Shown here: positions 50,291 to 61,900 of the stretch, piece after piece
Layout of the letters: every line of letters starts with the position of its first letter
Position numbering within the stretch: position 1 is the stretch's first letter
Made by a program: the position numbers and the translations under genes
The notes under the pieces: model-generated
What the model saw: the letters and a program-made list of their open reading frames with translations, nothing else
Told to the model about the DNA's origin: nothing
The model's database searches: none
Origin: Apostichopus japonicus
Taxonomy: Eukaryota; Echinodermata; Holothuroidea; Aspidochirotida; Stichopodidae
Assembly (NCBI RefSeq): GCF_037975245.1
Contig: NC_092580.1
Span: 2,702,501-2,766,500, forward strand
Reading direction: 5' to 3'
DNA: 64,000 bases

Positions 50291-50738
50291 ATGCAAGGGC
50301 CGCCAGTACCAAACAGGCAGTCCGTGCCACCACCGGTACCTCCTCGAGAGACGATCGTCCATCAATTCAAATTAGGTGACTTGATGAGAAGCCGAGAAAG
50401 TTACCGTCGAATGCCTCCACAACATCAAGAGTCGCAGGAAGAATTGGACAAAACACCAAAAGATAGGACGCCTTGTTTACTGTTTACCCCTCCAGAGGAT
50501 GAGGTTGGGTTCTATCGAACCGACATAGCAAAGTTACTGATAGATCATAAACTGCCTCTTTGGGTCAAGGTCACGGCTGACGATGTCATGAAAGGATGCT
50601 CTACTACTATCATGCAGGGCACGCTTTTATGCCTGCATTTTATTCATCGACCCGTAAGGGTTTATACCACGGATAAATACAATAATGATTACTACATGCC
50701 TCTCTGTGCCCAACAACTATATGAAGTCCTGCCGACGA
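50291..50738 (+). CDS. alternative first coding exon 1A of the plus-strand CABIT-SAM gene
   Basis: The ATG at 50291 opens 149 codons plus one base, ending at a donor (ACGA before GTAAGT). The peptide begins with two class II SH3-ligand motifs (PPVPNR and PPVPPR, PxxPxR). It then has the first CABIT module: IAKLLIDHKLPLWVKV, a TLLCLHFIHRPVRVYTTD strand pair, and MPLCAQQLYEVLPT. It aligns over its whole second half with exon 1B (52966-53458) and with exon 1 of the minus-strand genes, and ends in the same phase. Joined to exon 2 at 55565 it gives a 618-residue protein. It may instead be a stranded first exon of a lost paralogue; no second set of downstream exons is visible between 50739 and 52965. 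Confidence 0.72.
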
Positions 50739-50988
50739 GTAAGTACAGTAGCACTAATTATACAACACCTTATTGTATTCTGGTCATTTGATTGGTCAAT
50801 TGCTCGTCGATTGCATGCAAAATCCGCTCTATATCCACTCTATGAAATAGAACCATGGGGTTATACTTTTAATGGTAGCACTTTTTTTTCAATGGTAAGA
50901 GAGCAGAGAAACCTGTCTGTACAGTCTGTTCAAAACAATCTGTTGCATAAGTGCATTTTACCCATCTTAATATAATATGTTGTATAAA

Positions 50989-51153
50989 ACAAATAATGAA
51001 TGGTTTCCATTCGTGCAATAGTGCAAATATTTCATGAGTTGAAAGATGGAATGTTCCATGCAACTCGGCTGCGCCTCGTTGGATGGAACATACCATCTTT
51101 CAACTCATGAAATATTTGCACTATTGCACGAATGGAAACCATTCATTATTTGT
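50989..51153. mobile_element. 165-bp near-perfect inverted repeat (foldback MITE-like)
   Basis: Two arms of about 60-80 bases are reverse complements of each other around a centre near 51071. The left arm contains TGGTTTCCATTCGTGCAATA and the right arm its complement. The sequence would fold into one long hairpin with a short loop. It lies in the intron between exon 1A and the shared exons. It could be a MITE; flanking duplications are not clear. Confidence 0.8.
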
Positions 51154-52965
51154 ATACTAATTGGATCTGCTAACGACTTACTCAAAATGTGGTTACAGAA
51201 TACCAAATCAATGTGATGACTGATGGCAGATGGGCGATAGGGGGCTGAAGCTTGGATGGGATGGGGGGGGGGGGGGGTCAAGGTCCAATTGGCACTGGTG
51301 CACATGACTTTCATTAGAGGGGGCAAACCAAAGTTACGTTTCAACGAAATGGGTCGTATGTGCATTCTGAGGCTATACAATTCTACTACTTAAATGGGTA
51401 TTTTCCAGCACGCGGCCCTTGATTTTTAATAACAGGATATTTCAAATTACCCCTTTGAAAATTACACAGGGCCATTATGTAACAAGAAAAGTGGTAAGGG
51501 GTACTTTTTCTTACCATATGGGCGCATCTTAGTTGATGCACAGAAGCATTTTATGTTCATGTTACCAAACTAAACGGGGTGGAATGGGGGAGGCGCATTC
51601 CCCTGCCCCGCCCCCCCACCCTCCGCAGCTATTCCAAGCTCGACTGGCCGTGAAAAATAAGCGACAATCCACTCCCCTATGAGGGAAACAGTTTCTTTTT
51701 CAGTCTTTGCCGCAAAGAAGTCCATGCACCCAGAACTCATTGCCCGGGACTTTCTATCAACATGACATATTTTAATGTTTTCAAATTAACATAGGTAGGC
51801 CAACTTTTTCGTTCCCATTATCAAACTTGACTACCAACCGCTCTCTCTCCACCCCACTTTACTTTTTTGTGGACGTGTCAGGTATAGACGAAAATGCTAA
51901 TGATCGTTAATTGTGATGTTGGCTACCGTCCCAGCTCGCATCACGGATAGGCGATTGGGAAATTGGGCGTCTTCTTCCCAAGAGTAAGATTAGTTTTACA
52001 GATGGTACGGTGACCCACCCAGACAACAAACATATCTCAAAACGTCGACTGTTTCATCTCAATATTCAATTTTTTCCCCAAAATGTTGACTTTTTGTCTG
52101 AAATATTGCGACTGTTTGTGTCGAAATTTCAGTATGGTTTAGCTTGAGATTCTGTCGATTCTCCATTTCTATCGGCTCTTTATTTCAATAGTGACTTTTT
52201 TTATGATGAAATACGATGATCAAATATGTAGAAATTTTTCAGTTTCGAAGAGTTGACGTATATTATACGAGGTTCATGAAATGAGACATCTATCATTTGA
52301 GACACGACTCAGTACAAAGGATCCAACTGAATGATTCCGAGTTGAAAGATACATATACCAATGTTCCTAAAAATAAGGTATATAAATAAGGTAAACAAAA
52401 AAACTATACAAACTATACGTTCATACAATGAGAACTTTGATCCATAGATCTACATCTTGAAATTGCTGTCGACATGTATAGGGTTAGTTCCGGCTTAGGT
52501 TATTACAACGAGAGGAATTAAAAGTCGTACTGTTAAGTTGACTATCATTATCAGATATGACAGAACACATGCAAGCTTAAAATATTTTCTTCTACTATGA
52601 TAGTGCACATTTATAAAGGAAACAGGAATCTGAAGACTGCCACTCCTATATGATGATGTGACTTACGCATGTTTGTTATTACTAACGACATCACTAGAAC
52701 GAATGGACTCGTCCACTTATATCGAAACCGATCAAATGTTTGTTAGTTATATTGGCAGAGGCATTGTAGTTCACGTTACACCCATAGTTTAATAGACGCG
52801 CTCTCTATGTATAAATATATATATCAACCGTTGCGATAGTGTCTAATCAGGCTATTACAATCACGGCCGATCACAAGTGTTATAGAGCGGTTGTGACATG
52901 ATGCCACTACGAACGTGAACTAATGTAAACCTTTGTTATAGCCTTGTAACCGACGTTTGGTTTAA
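51154..52965. other. gene-free stretch between the two first exons
   Basis: There is a G homopolymer at about 51263-51277 and several C-rich runs, with no further exon of the family on either strand. The sequence just before 52966 may include the promoter for exon 1B, but nothing specific is visible. Confidence 0.45.
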
Positions 52966-55900
52966 ATGGAGGCCCCGCAATTTCGACTGCCAAAGATTCC
53001 TAAGTCCCGGCCTCTCAAGGATGAGGGGTCAGAGGCTCGTTATGTCGCCCCACCTGTACCTGTGCGACCAACTTCGCCAGTTCCTGACCGTAAGCAGCGG
53101 CCGCCGTCTTGTAAGGAAAACCTACCATCATCAACTGGCAGCCATATTCCTCACAGAGTGGTAAATATTCCCAACCAGAGGAAGGCTGCTTTATTGAATC
53201 TGGACAAGAAAGACGTCGATATCGAAACACTTGAAATATCAGACCTAGCAAAGTTAGTAACAAGAAAGGTACTGCCGATAGTAGTGGAGTTAAAACGAGG
53301 AGGGAATATCCAAGGCTGTAGTCTTGAATTGCCGAAAGGTTTACTGCTTCAGTTACACTTTTTGCACAAAACTACCAGGATTTACGCGACCGATTCTGTA
53401 GTGAAAGATGTCTACCTTCCGCTGTTCGCACGTCAACTGTACACTGTTTTGCCAATCGGTAAGAAGTGTCTATACTTTAGATAATCTATCATTGCATAAG
53501 TTTATCAAGTTTACTTCATAAGTAAATTTTCAACGGAAAACGTAAACTGGAAATGGGTACTGTGGTTTCTGACTGGCGCACCCCAATCTCCGCCCCTCTC
53601 TCCCCCTGTAACATGACTCTATAGATATCGCAACCAACTAGGGGACAGATATAGATCAGTTTTTGAGCACACGGCTGTATGACTTGTAACCGTGAGGTCA
53701 GCGGTACGATTCGCTTTTCTAGCCCAAAAATTGTCTGCTCCATTGAAATTAAGTTTATAGTTAAGTTACAGGTATAATGTTTAAATTCTCATATATTTTT
53801 CTTTGAAGTTTATATAATGTCTCATTCTTTGGGAATTGTGTGATTATTTATCATGAACGCAGTTTTTTACATACGCATTCCATTAATAGTACACATGCAT
53901 GCGCATCGATAATTATAACCGTATCCCGAAAATCTGTACCATGATGAAAAAAATTAAAAAATCGCGCATTCTTCTAAATGAGGGTATTCTTGTCACAAGT
54001 CAAAGCTAGCCCTTCTTTATTGTCATATTTAAATATTCATGAAATATTTGTACTTTCGTTTCGAAACGAAATTATGCTGATAGAAAAACATAATATTCTG
54101 CTGATTAGACATACTATTCTGATTAGATATCTAATAGCTGAATGGAGTTTCACCATTATATAAACAGTGCATATCGCTAAAAACAACCGAACCATTTAAC
54201 TTTTCAGCAACTTAAGCCATATTTAATTAGTACTGAGTTTTCAACACACCATGTTTCTTATGAATTGAAAATGACACCAACCGATGAGGCTTCCTCCTTA
54301 CCCGAGAAATAATAAAGCAAGTGTATAGGCTATACTTGAAGACCCTTGAAAATCTCACTGTGCCTCTCCAAAGTTAAAACCGCATTTTTATGTTAAACCT
54401 AAGAACTTATGTTAACTTGATAAGTCAAGTCTGATTAATAAGCTAAATTTAGTTCTTCTTGATTGACTACAACAGCTTTACGACAATATGTTGGACTTAA
54501 GAGGCTCCAGAGCTTCAAATGTTATCCAATCGGCCGAGAATTTAACCATGTAAAATTATATTAAAATGTTCATTTTTTTTATGATTAGCCTTATATTGAT
54601 CCGTGGCAGTAGCAGTGTGATACCAGTTTGAAGTTTAAATCCTCTACGTTATTCTCCGAATTCTCCCCTCTCATGGTCCCCCTTTATCTCTCCCCACCCC
54701 TCTCTCTTTTTCTCTCTCCCCCCTCTTTTTTCTCATTTTTGGGGGAAGGGGTGTGCGGGGCGACCGCCCCCCCCCCCACCACACACTTTGAGAAAGTCAC
54801 TACACTATGAGCTGATAACCATATGTGCTGTTCTCATACTGTTTACAGTACATCAATCTATCGTTCACTTTTGTAATTGCATGATTCTTTTTTTTTTTCC
54901 AGTGAAATTTGTTATTTGCCGAATCAAATTTCGAATTTTCATCAAACTTAAAACATCATAAATAATATAGCGAAGGGATTTTGACTATTGAGTTAATTTT
55001 TTCGTCATTTCAACTGTCTTGTTTGGTGTCTAAATGAACGGCAATATGGTGAACTTGATATAACAGTTAGTGACTGAACAAGCTGAACTGCACGTCTGCA
55101 TGAAATCCTTATCTTTGTAAGCTTCACATTGTGTGCTTCGTACTGTCAACACTAATGTCAACATTTTATGTCGTTTGGAACATGGTATGGCATACCATAC
55201 TAAATTGACGGAAAGGCATAGAGGATATACGCCTACACACATTGTAAAACTGTGTAAATCTGAAAACTACAAAATAAGTGTATTATGTAACGTCAAGACG
55301 TGAAAATGTACTGTTTTTTGACGACATATGCGATCTATGAGTTAAAGAACATTGTAAACCACCAAAACAAAATCGTCACAGGCTTCAGTGTAAACCTCAC
55401 CCTTTGAGGGAGTAGCAGTTCTAACTCTCCTCTGCTATTTCTTGCTATGAAGAACCTGTTCAAGATGACAGATTGTACCCTAACACAAAGATCTGATCAA
55501 TGTAAGCCTCACGCTTTGAGGGAGCAACAGTTCTCACTTTCCTCTGCTTTTCCTTATTACAAAGATCCTATTCACGATGACAGATTGTACCCTACCACAA
55601 GAGACCTGATCAATGCTAAACCGCTCCCTTTAAGAGTGAGGATTGAAGAAGCACACTTCTCTGATCACCCAGGGGAAGCACAGGAAGTTGGTGACATCAT
55701 TGAGATCAAAGGCGTCGAAAAACGACCCGTGCCCTATGATAGTGAGAACCCGCCTCAGAAGGTAACCAAAAGGGTTTTTTACAAAATAAATAAGACACAT
55801 GTATGGAATGAACAAGGAATGTAGGTACTGGCAGGAACAGTAAAGTGAAAAGAATGGAAGGGTCATTTAATGATACTAAACGCAAATTTACCTGTTATAT

Positions 55901-58900
55901 GTGAGGTTGCAGGGAGCTGAGGGGATGTCGAGTGGATGGTTACCAAAAGTTGAGGGGATGTGGGTGGATGGGTACCAAAAATTGATGGGATGTGGGTGGA
56001 TGGGTACCAAAAGTTGAGATGTGGGGTGGATGGGTACTGAAAGTTGAAGGGATGTGGGGTGGATGGGCACCAAAAGTTGAGAGGATGTCGTGTGGATGGG
56101 TACCAAAAATTGAGGGAATGTGGGGTGGATGGGTACCAAAGTTGAGGCGATGTGGGGTGGATGGGTACCAAAAATTGATGGGATGTGGGGTGGACGGGTA
56201 CCAAAAGTTCAGGGGATGTGGGGTGGACGGGTACTGAAAGTTGAGGGGATGTGGGGTGGATGGGTACCAAAAGTTGAGGGGATGTGGGTGGACGGGTACC
56301 AAAAGTTGAGGGGATGTGGGGTGGACGGGTACCGAAAGTTGAGGGGATGTGGGGTGGATGGGTACCAAAAGTTGAGGGGATGTGGGTGGACGGGTACCAA
56401 AAGTTGAGGGGATGTGGGTGGATGGGTACCAAAAGTTGAGGGGATGTGGGGTGGACGGGTACCAAAAGTTGAGGGGATGTGGGGTGGACGGGTACCAAAA
56501 GTTGAGGGGATGTGGGGTGGACGGGTACCAAAAGTTGATGGGATGTGGGGTGGACGGGTACTGAAAGTTGAGGGGGATGTGGGTGGATGGGTACCAAAAG
56601 TTGAGGGGAAGTGGGGTGGACGAGTACCAAAAGTTGAGGGGATGTGGGGTGGACGGGTACCAAAAGTTGAGGGGATGTGGGGTGGACAGGTACCAAAAGT
56701 TGAGGGGATGTGGGGTGGACGGGTACCAAAAGTTGAGGGGAAGTGGGGTGGACGAGTACCAAAAGTTGAGAGGATGTCGTGTGGATGGGTACCAAAAATT
56801 GAGGGAATGTGGGGTGGATGGGTACCAAAGTTGAGGCGATGTGGGGTGGATGGGTACAAAACGTTGAGGGGATGTAGGGTGAGTGGGTACCAAAAGTTTG
56901 TAACATTCAAATGATTACTGATGTCATGCAGGGACGGATAGAAAACTATATTTAGAATGTGATATCTGTTTTCAACGAAAGATTGCAATCCATTTATATT
57001 CTATACCAACATCTCATCCGTCTTCATTCACAAACGTTCTCTACAGTGTATCATTGGAACTTGCAACAATGTACCAATCGCATTTTCTGATTCCATGGAC
57101 TGTGCGTCCTATTCGACAATGCCTTCAGTTGACTTCATGAGCCTGTCTGAGGTTGTCAACAAGTTTCCACTTCCATTGGTGAGTATATGCTCTTATACTT
57201 AATAATAGCATTAAAGTTTCCACTTCCATTGGTGGGTATATGCTCTTATACTTAATAATAGCATTAAAGTTTCCACTTCCATTGGTGAGTATATGCTCTT
57301 ATACTTAATAATAGCATTATTTTATACACTGCAGTTTGCGACATTTCAAAAGTGAACATGTTCCACAATGATTCAACCTCAGTTCTAAAAATCCAAAAAC
57401 ATTTTGTAGGTCTGAACATGAGCTTACAAGAAATCTAAAATGGAGACATTATTTTGCGATTTGATAGTCAGTTGTGATCATTTCTGTCACATTTTGGGGG
57501 AAATATTTTAAACTGATTGAGTTAGCTACAAAGAAAGCCAAGCTAATTTGAAAGTATGAAACTCTTTGTATCATTATTCAGAATGTTGTCAATTCAATTT
57601 TCAAGAAACAAATATAACATGGCAGTGACACGCATATTGTTCAAAATATTTTAAGTTGAATATGAAGCAAAGAAGAACATGAAAAACCGAATAACATAAA
57701 TTGGGGACACTTTCATTTAAACATGTGTAATTATTCCTGCAGGATGACTTTCTATTTTTACCAAGTGGTCACTATTAAAATAAGGAATTAAAATAAAACG
57801 AATTACATTGTATTGTAATGTTGTCAATATCCACAAAATATAAATAACCGTTATAACCGTGACAGGCTCAGTGTTACCAAACAGGGCTCTGAAACTGATA
57901 TTGCTATTCCTACAACCTTGAGATGTTGCCGCTCTGGTATTATACTGTAGTACACCTCATGGACTTCTCAAGCATTTGGTTTGATCTAAAAACATGTTTT
58001 GATGGCTTGTTCCATCATAACTACTAACAAGTCTACATTCATGGTAGTATAGAAGTGTCAAGAACAGATGGAAGTAAATAATGTATTACCTTATAGTCCC
58101 CAAATTTTAACAGTTAACAAACAAATCTTTTTGTCTTTGAGTTGAGTTCCCCTCCCCCCTCCTCCCCCAAGTAAAACAAATGTATATACATAGTGTCTTT
58201 GTTATAGAGTAGGCTTTCTAGTAATCAGCTTTTTTTAAATGTAAGCATCATTGTTTTGAATGGATCTTGGATTAAAAGGAATAAGCTTACCAGAGAGTGA
58301 TCCGATCTTCGCTGGTAGATGACTAAAAGATTCTGTGTGTCAGCTTGAGTTGTGTATGAGGGAGGTACGATGGAATTTGAGAAGAGTCGGTGACTGTTTT
58401 ATCTGGGGGCCTACGTGGTGATATGACCTGGAATAATCCGTCTACTAAATTCAGTTGAAATATTAAATCCTTCCTCGTCCTTTCCAGAGAATCCGGAGGG
58501 CAGACAAGCCGGACCACGTCTTGATTCTCCATCGAATGGACGAAGAATACCACGTCATTGCCACCAGCGACAAATTCGACCACGTCTTCTCGATACCCAT
58601 CTCCTGGGAAGGAAAAATTGAAGAGGTTGACAAGGCCACTTCTTCCTTTCACTTCCCATCCCTTCTACCGCCACTGTACCCACTCGTTAACACCACGTGG
58701 GACGTCAAGGAACCTGGGAGAAGGGACTTACAATCAAGTATGCAACTGGTTGCTCAGCCCCCCGAAGGAATTCTGGATTCCTGGTCTAGGACAAAAGAGG
58801 GTGAGTGTCAGGTTAAATTAGTTACCTTTATCATTTTTAAAAAAATTTAATTTAAGGGGAATAAAATGTAAATTCTTGTTGTGTATTTTGAAAACTAGGG

Positions 58901-61900
58901 CAAAGTTACTTCTAAGACACTTTTGTTAAGAAACTGATAACTCAGAATTGGATTTGCAAATGGCTGCTGTTGTTGTTACCAGGCTCAATGCTGGATTTTG
59001 TCTTCGATTTGTTACATCCTGATCATATCATACCGGTTCTTAATAAATAAACAGTTTCCACCAAAAATCCTAAAAAGTGTTACTTTCATCCACCAAACTT
59101 GAAAAAGAATTGATGACATTATGCATGAGCTAATACTCCTTAGGTACAGTATATATGAAACAAAACCATTACCTTAATTTGCCCAGGGAAGTGATTGATG
59201 TTTTAATGATTGACAACACAGTAATCAGTGGCAATCATATAAAGCTGAGCACATAAATATCTTAATTCTAACGAGGGGTATATCTATATCTACATGTAAA
59301 TGGATTGTTCAGAGATATATCCCAGAATTAAGTTCAGCAATAGACCTGATTCGTTTTAGTCTACTCGAGTATAACTTAAAAGAAGATCTTATAAATAAAA
59401 GTACGACTGCAGTTCTCATTTTCCCACAAAGTAACGGTTCGGTGAGCAGTTTATAAAGTGTATTGTGCTCTTAACATATTGTTCCACAGAAAACTATTTA
59501 TATCACTATTCATCATATGCAAACAGCGCATTGGCCCAGAGTCAAGGTCATTATTGATTTATTAACTGCATCGTTATGGGGCTTGTTTACAATAGCATCG
59601 AGAACTTTATTATCCAAGTTATAGCACAATGAGCTACTCTTAAAATATTCTACCTGCCCTCTTCACTGTAAAACTGTGAACAGGAACAGGTGTTATGTTG
59701 AGCATTTCATAACAGATTTTAAATGAACCTAGACTAAAACCAGTATTATTTGCTGGTGGAGACTGTGCATACAGTGTATAGTAACAATTGCTTAAATTCA
59801 GCATGATTTGGAGACTTTTGAGGAAGTCATGTTTGTCATAAAATATGACTATTACAGATAAAGTAGGACTTAAATGTAACCAGGCTTATTAACTATTAAG
59901 GTGTCCAGTGCAGTCAATATATATGATGAGACACTGAATGCTACATTGATTAGCAATGTTAAAGTATGTATGAATCGTTACCTCCTCATGTCCACCACAT
60001 GTATGTGTCGATCCCATTGTTGCAATATAAACACGGCTGCAGTTATACATATGATCATAATTGAACAATGCTGTATCTTGGCTCATTAGTTGCAACTATT
60101 TCCTACATTTTTGTTTTTGTTTTTTTAAACTAAAGGACAAGACTTTGTGCTAAGAGCAACAAAAACAACTGTCGACTCCTACAAGCTGAGAGTTGAGGAG
60201 CTTATGGAGGAGAAAACAAGGCTAAATAATGAATTGAGATTGTACAGGACGAGTAAGCCCCCAGCACCCCCGCCAAGAGAATTACCAACGCCAATTTTAC
60301 CGCCAAAACCAGGATCATTCAGGTCGCCTCCACCGAGTCCTGGGTAAGTTTCTTAAAAAGCTCAACACTTCCTGTCCAAATGTCCTACAGGGAGAACAAT
60401 ATTAAACAGGGAGTCTATACGGGGCAACATTTACTATGGATCCATAAAAATGATCTCATGTGGTCAATCTTTGTCTCATGTGGTCTTTGTCTCATGTGGT
60501 CAATCTGTGGTCATCATTCTTTGTTTTGTGAGCATGTATATCAATCTTAACACTATGCAGTGACCGCATTGAAACTGACTACGAAGAAACTTTGTCCACA
60601 GTAACGATGACGATGATTGCGAGTACGAGGAACCCATGCACACCACAAACAAGGGTAAATCCCATAGACCGTCGTCTACACAGCTAGAGGAACTCAAACA
60701 CCTGGTGCAAGAAAGGGAGAGGGTGAGTACACAGCAGCTCAGCTTTATAAAGAAGCCAGACCTGACAGTATTCTTAAAAAGTAACAAGTTTGATTTCAGA
60801 GTTACGGTGACAGAGAAAGTCATTTGATCGCATTGTGCATGATTCTCAGAATTTCACTTACCTATTGAAAGTTTAAATGTAAATATCGCGGCTCTGTGTT
60901 TCAGATTTCACAAATACCACTCTAACCAGTAGAAACATCATACTGCAGTTATTACATACATTATAACACCACAAGTCAGTCGGTCTGTAATTGACCGACT
61001 GACCGACTGACTGCCCCGACCACAGCATTGTGCTTCAATTACATGAAGTGTTATATTCCTCTTTGCAGAGAATAAATACTTTTCATCCAAAAGTTTGAAA
61101 CAAGTTCAGCATGACCTTAAATGTTTGTGTTTAAACAGCAAATAATTGTTAACAGAAGAAAAGAGCCCAGTGGGCACTATGGTTCCTTGCTTAAGTGGTA
61201 TATCATTAAAGTGCTGTATGTCATCGCCCAATATCATAATATTTATGCCAACATGTACCAGCTCTATTAACCAACAAATTTGGATACAATCTGCCTTAAG
61301 GTCGTGGAGTGATTTCAATTATAAAATTTTGGCCCCTCCTCAAAATACTGGGCCGATAAAATTTTGTACCTAAATGGTCCCCAAAATAATTTTTCTGAAA
61401 CAGAGTGGCTCAAAGATATATTTGTCCCCCACATACACATGTCAACCTGACTACATAGGTTCCTTTGTTGCCCCAGCAAGGAAGCAAAAACCATGACTGA
61501 TAACTAGATCGTAAGGGAAAGATGTAGCTGTAACATAATTTCAGTTCTAACAAGTTCTAAAAAAATGTTCTTCCAATGCACAAATGAGGGTTAAAATAAA
61601 TTGATAACAGGGGTTGTGCAGTGATATTTCTCTGATACTTTGAAACTATCTCCAGCATTATCAAGTGGGCTCTTTGGATGATAATCATTTTTCATCAATT
61701 GTAAAGAGAAAAGTATTAATGTTTACAAAAACTGTTTGAGATAAGCCTTACATGAGACCTACTTTAAAACTAACCACCAGTGACCATGCATTCTTACAAT
61801 TCATTTAAAAAAGAAAGAATTACTCTACGGGGGCTGATAGTCCAACTCTAATAGATCTCTGACCCTCAGTCCAAGTGAACCATCTGATAACCTATATTGC

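Noticed and set aside
50739-52965. A separate complete gene headed by exon 1A
   Set aside because: No further exon matching exons 2-8 lies between it and exon 1B, and its phase fits the shared exon 2, so an alternative first exon or a relic is more likely.
55863-56906. Minus-strand frame of 347 codons with an 11-residue proline/tyrosine-rich repeat
   Set aside because: It is the translation of a 33-bp minisatellite; overlapping long frames exist on both strands and the frame changes wherever a unit has 32 bp.
60560-60601. Earlier acceptor for exon 6 after CACTATGCAG
   Set aside because: Its reading frame would meet a stop within the exon; the AG at 60600-60601 keeps the frame and matches the minus-strand paralogues.
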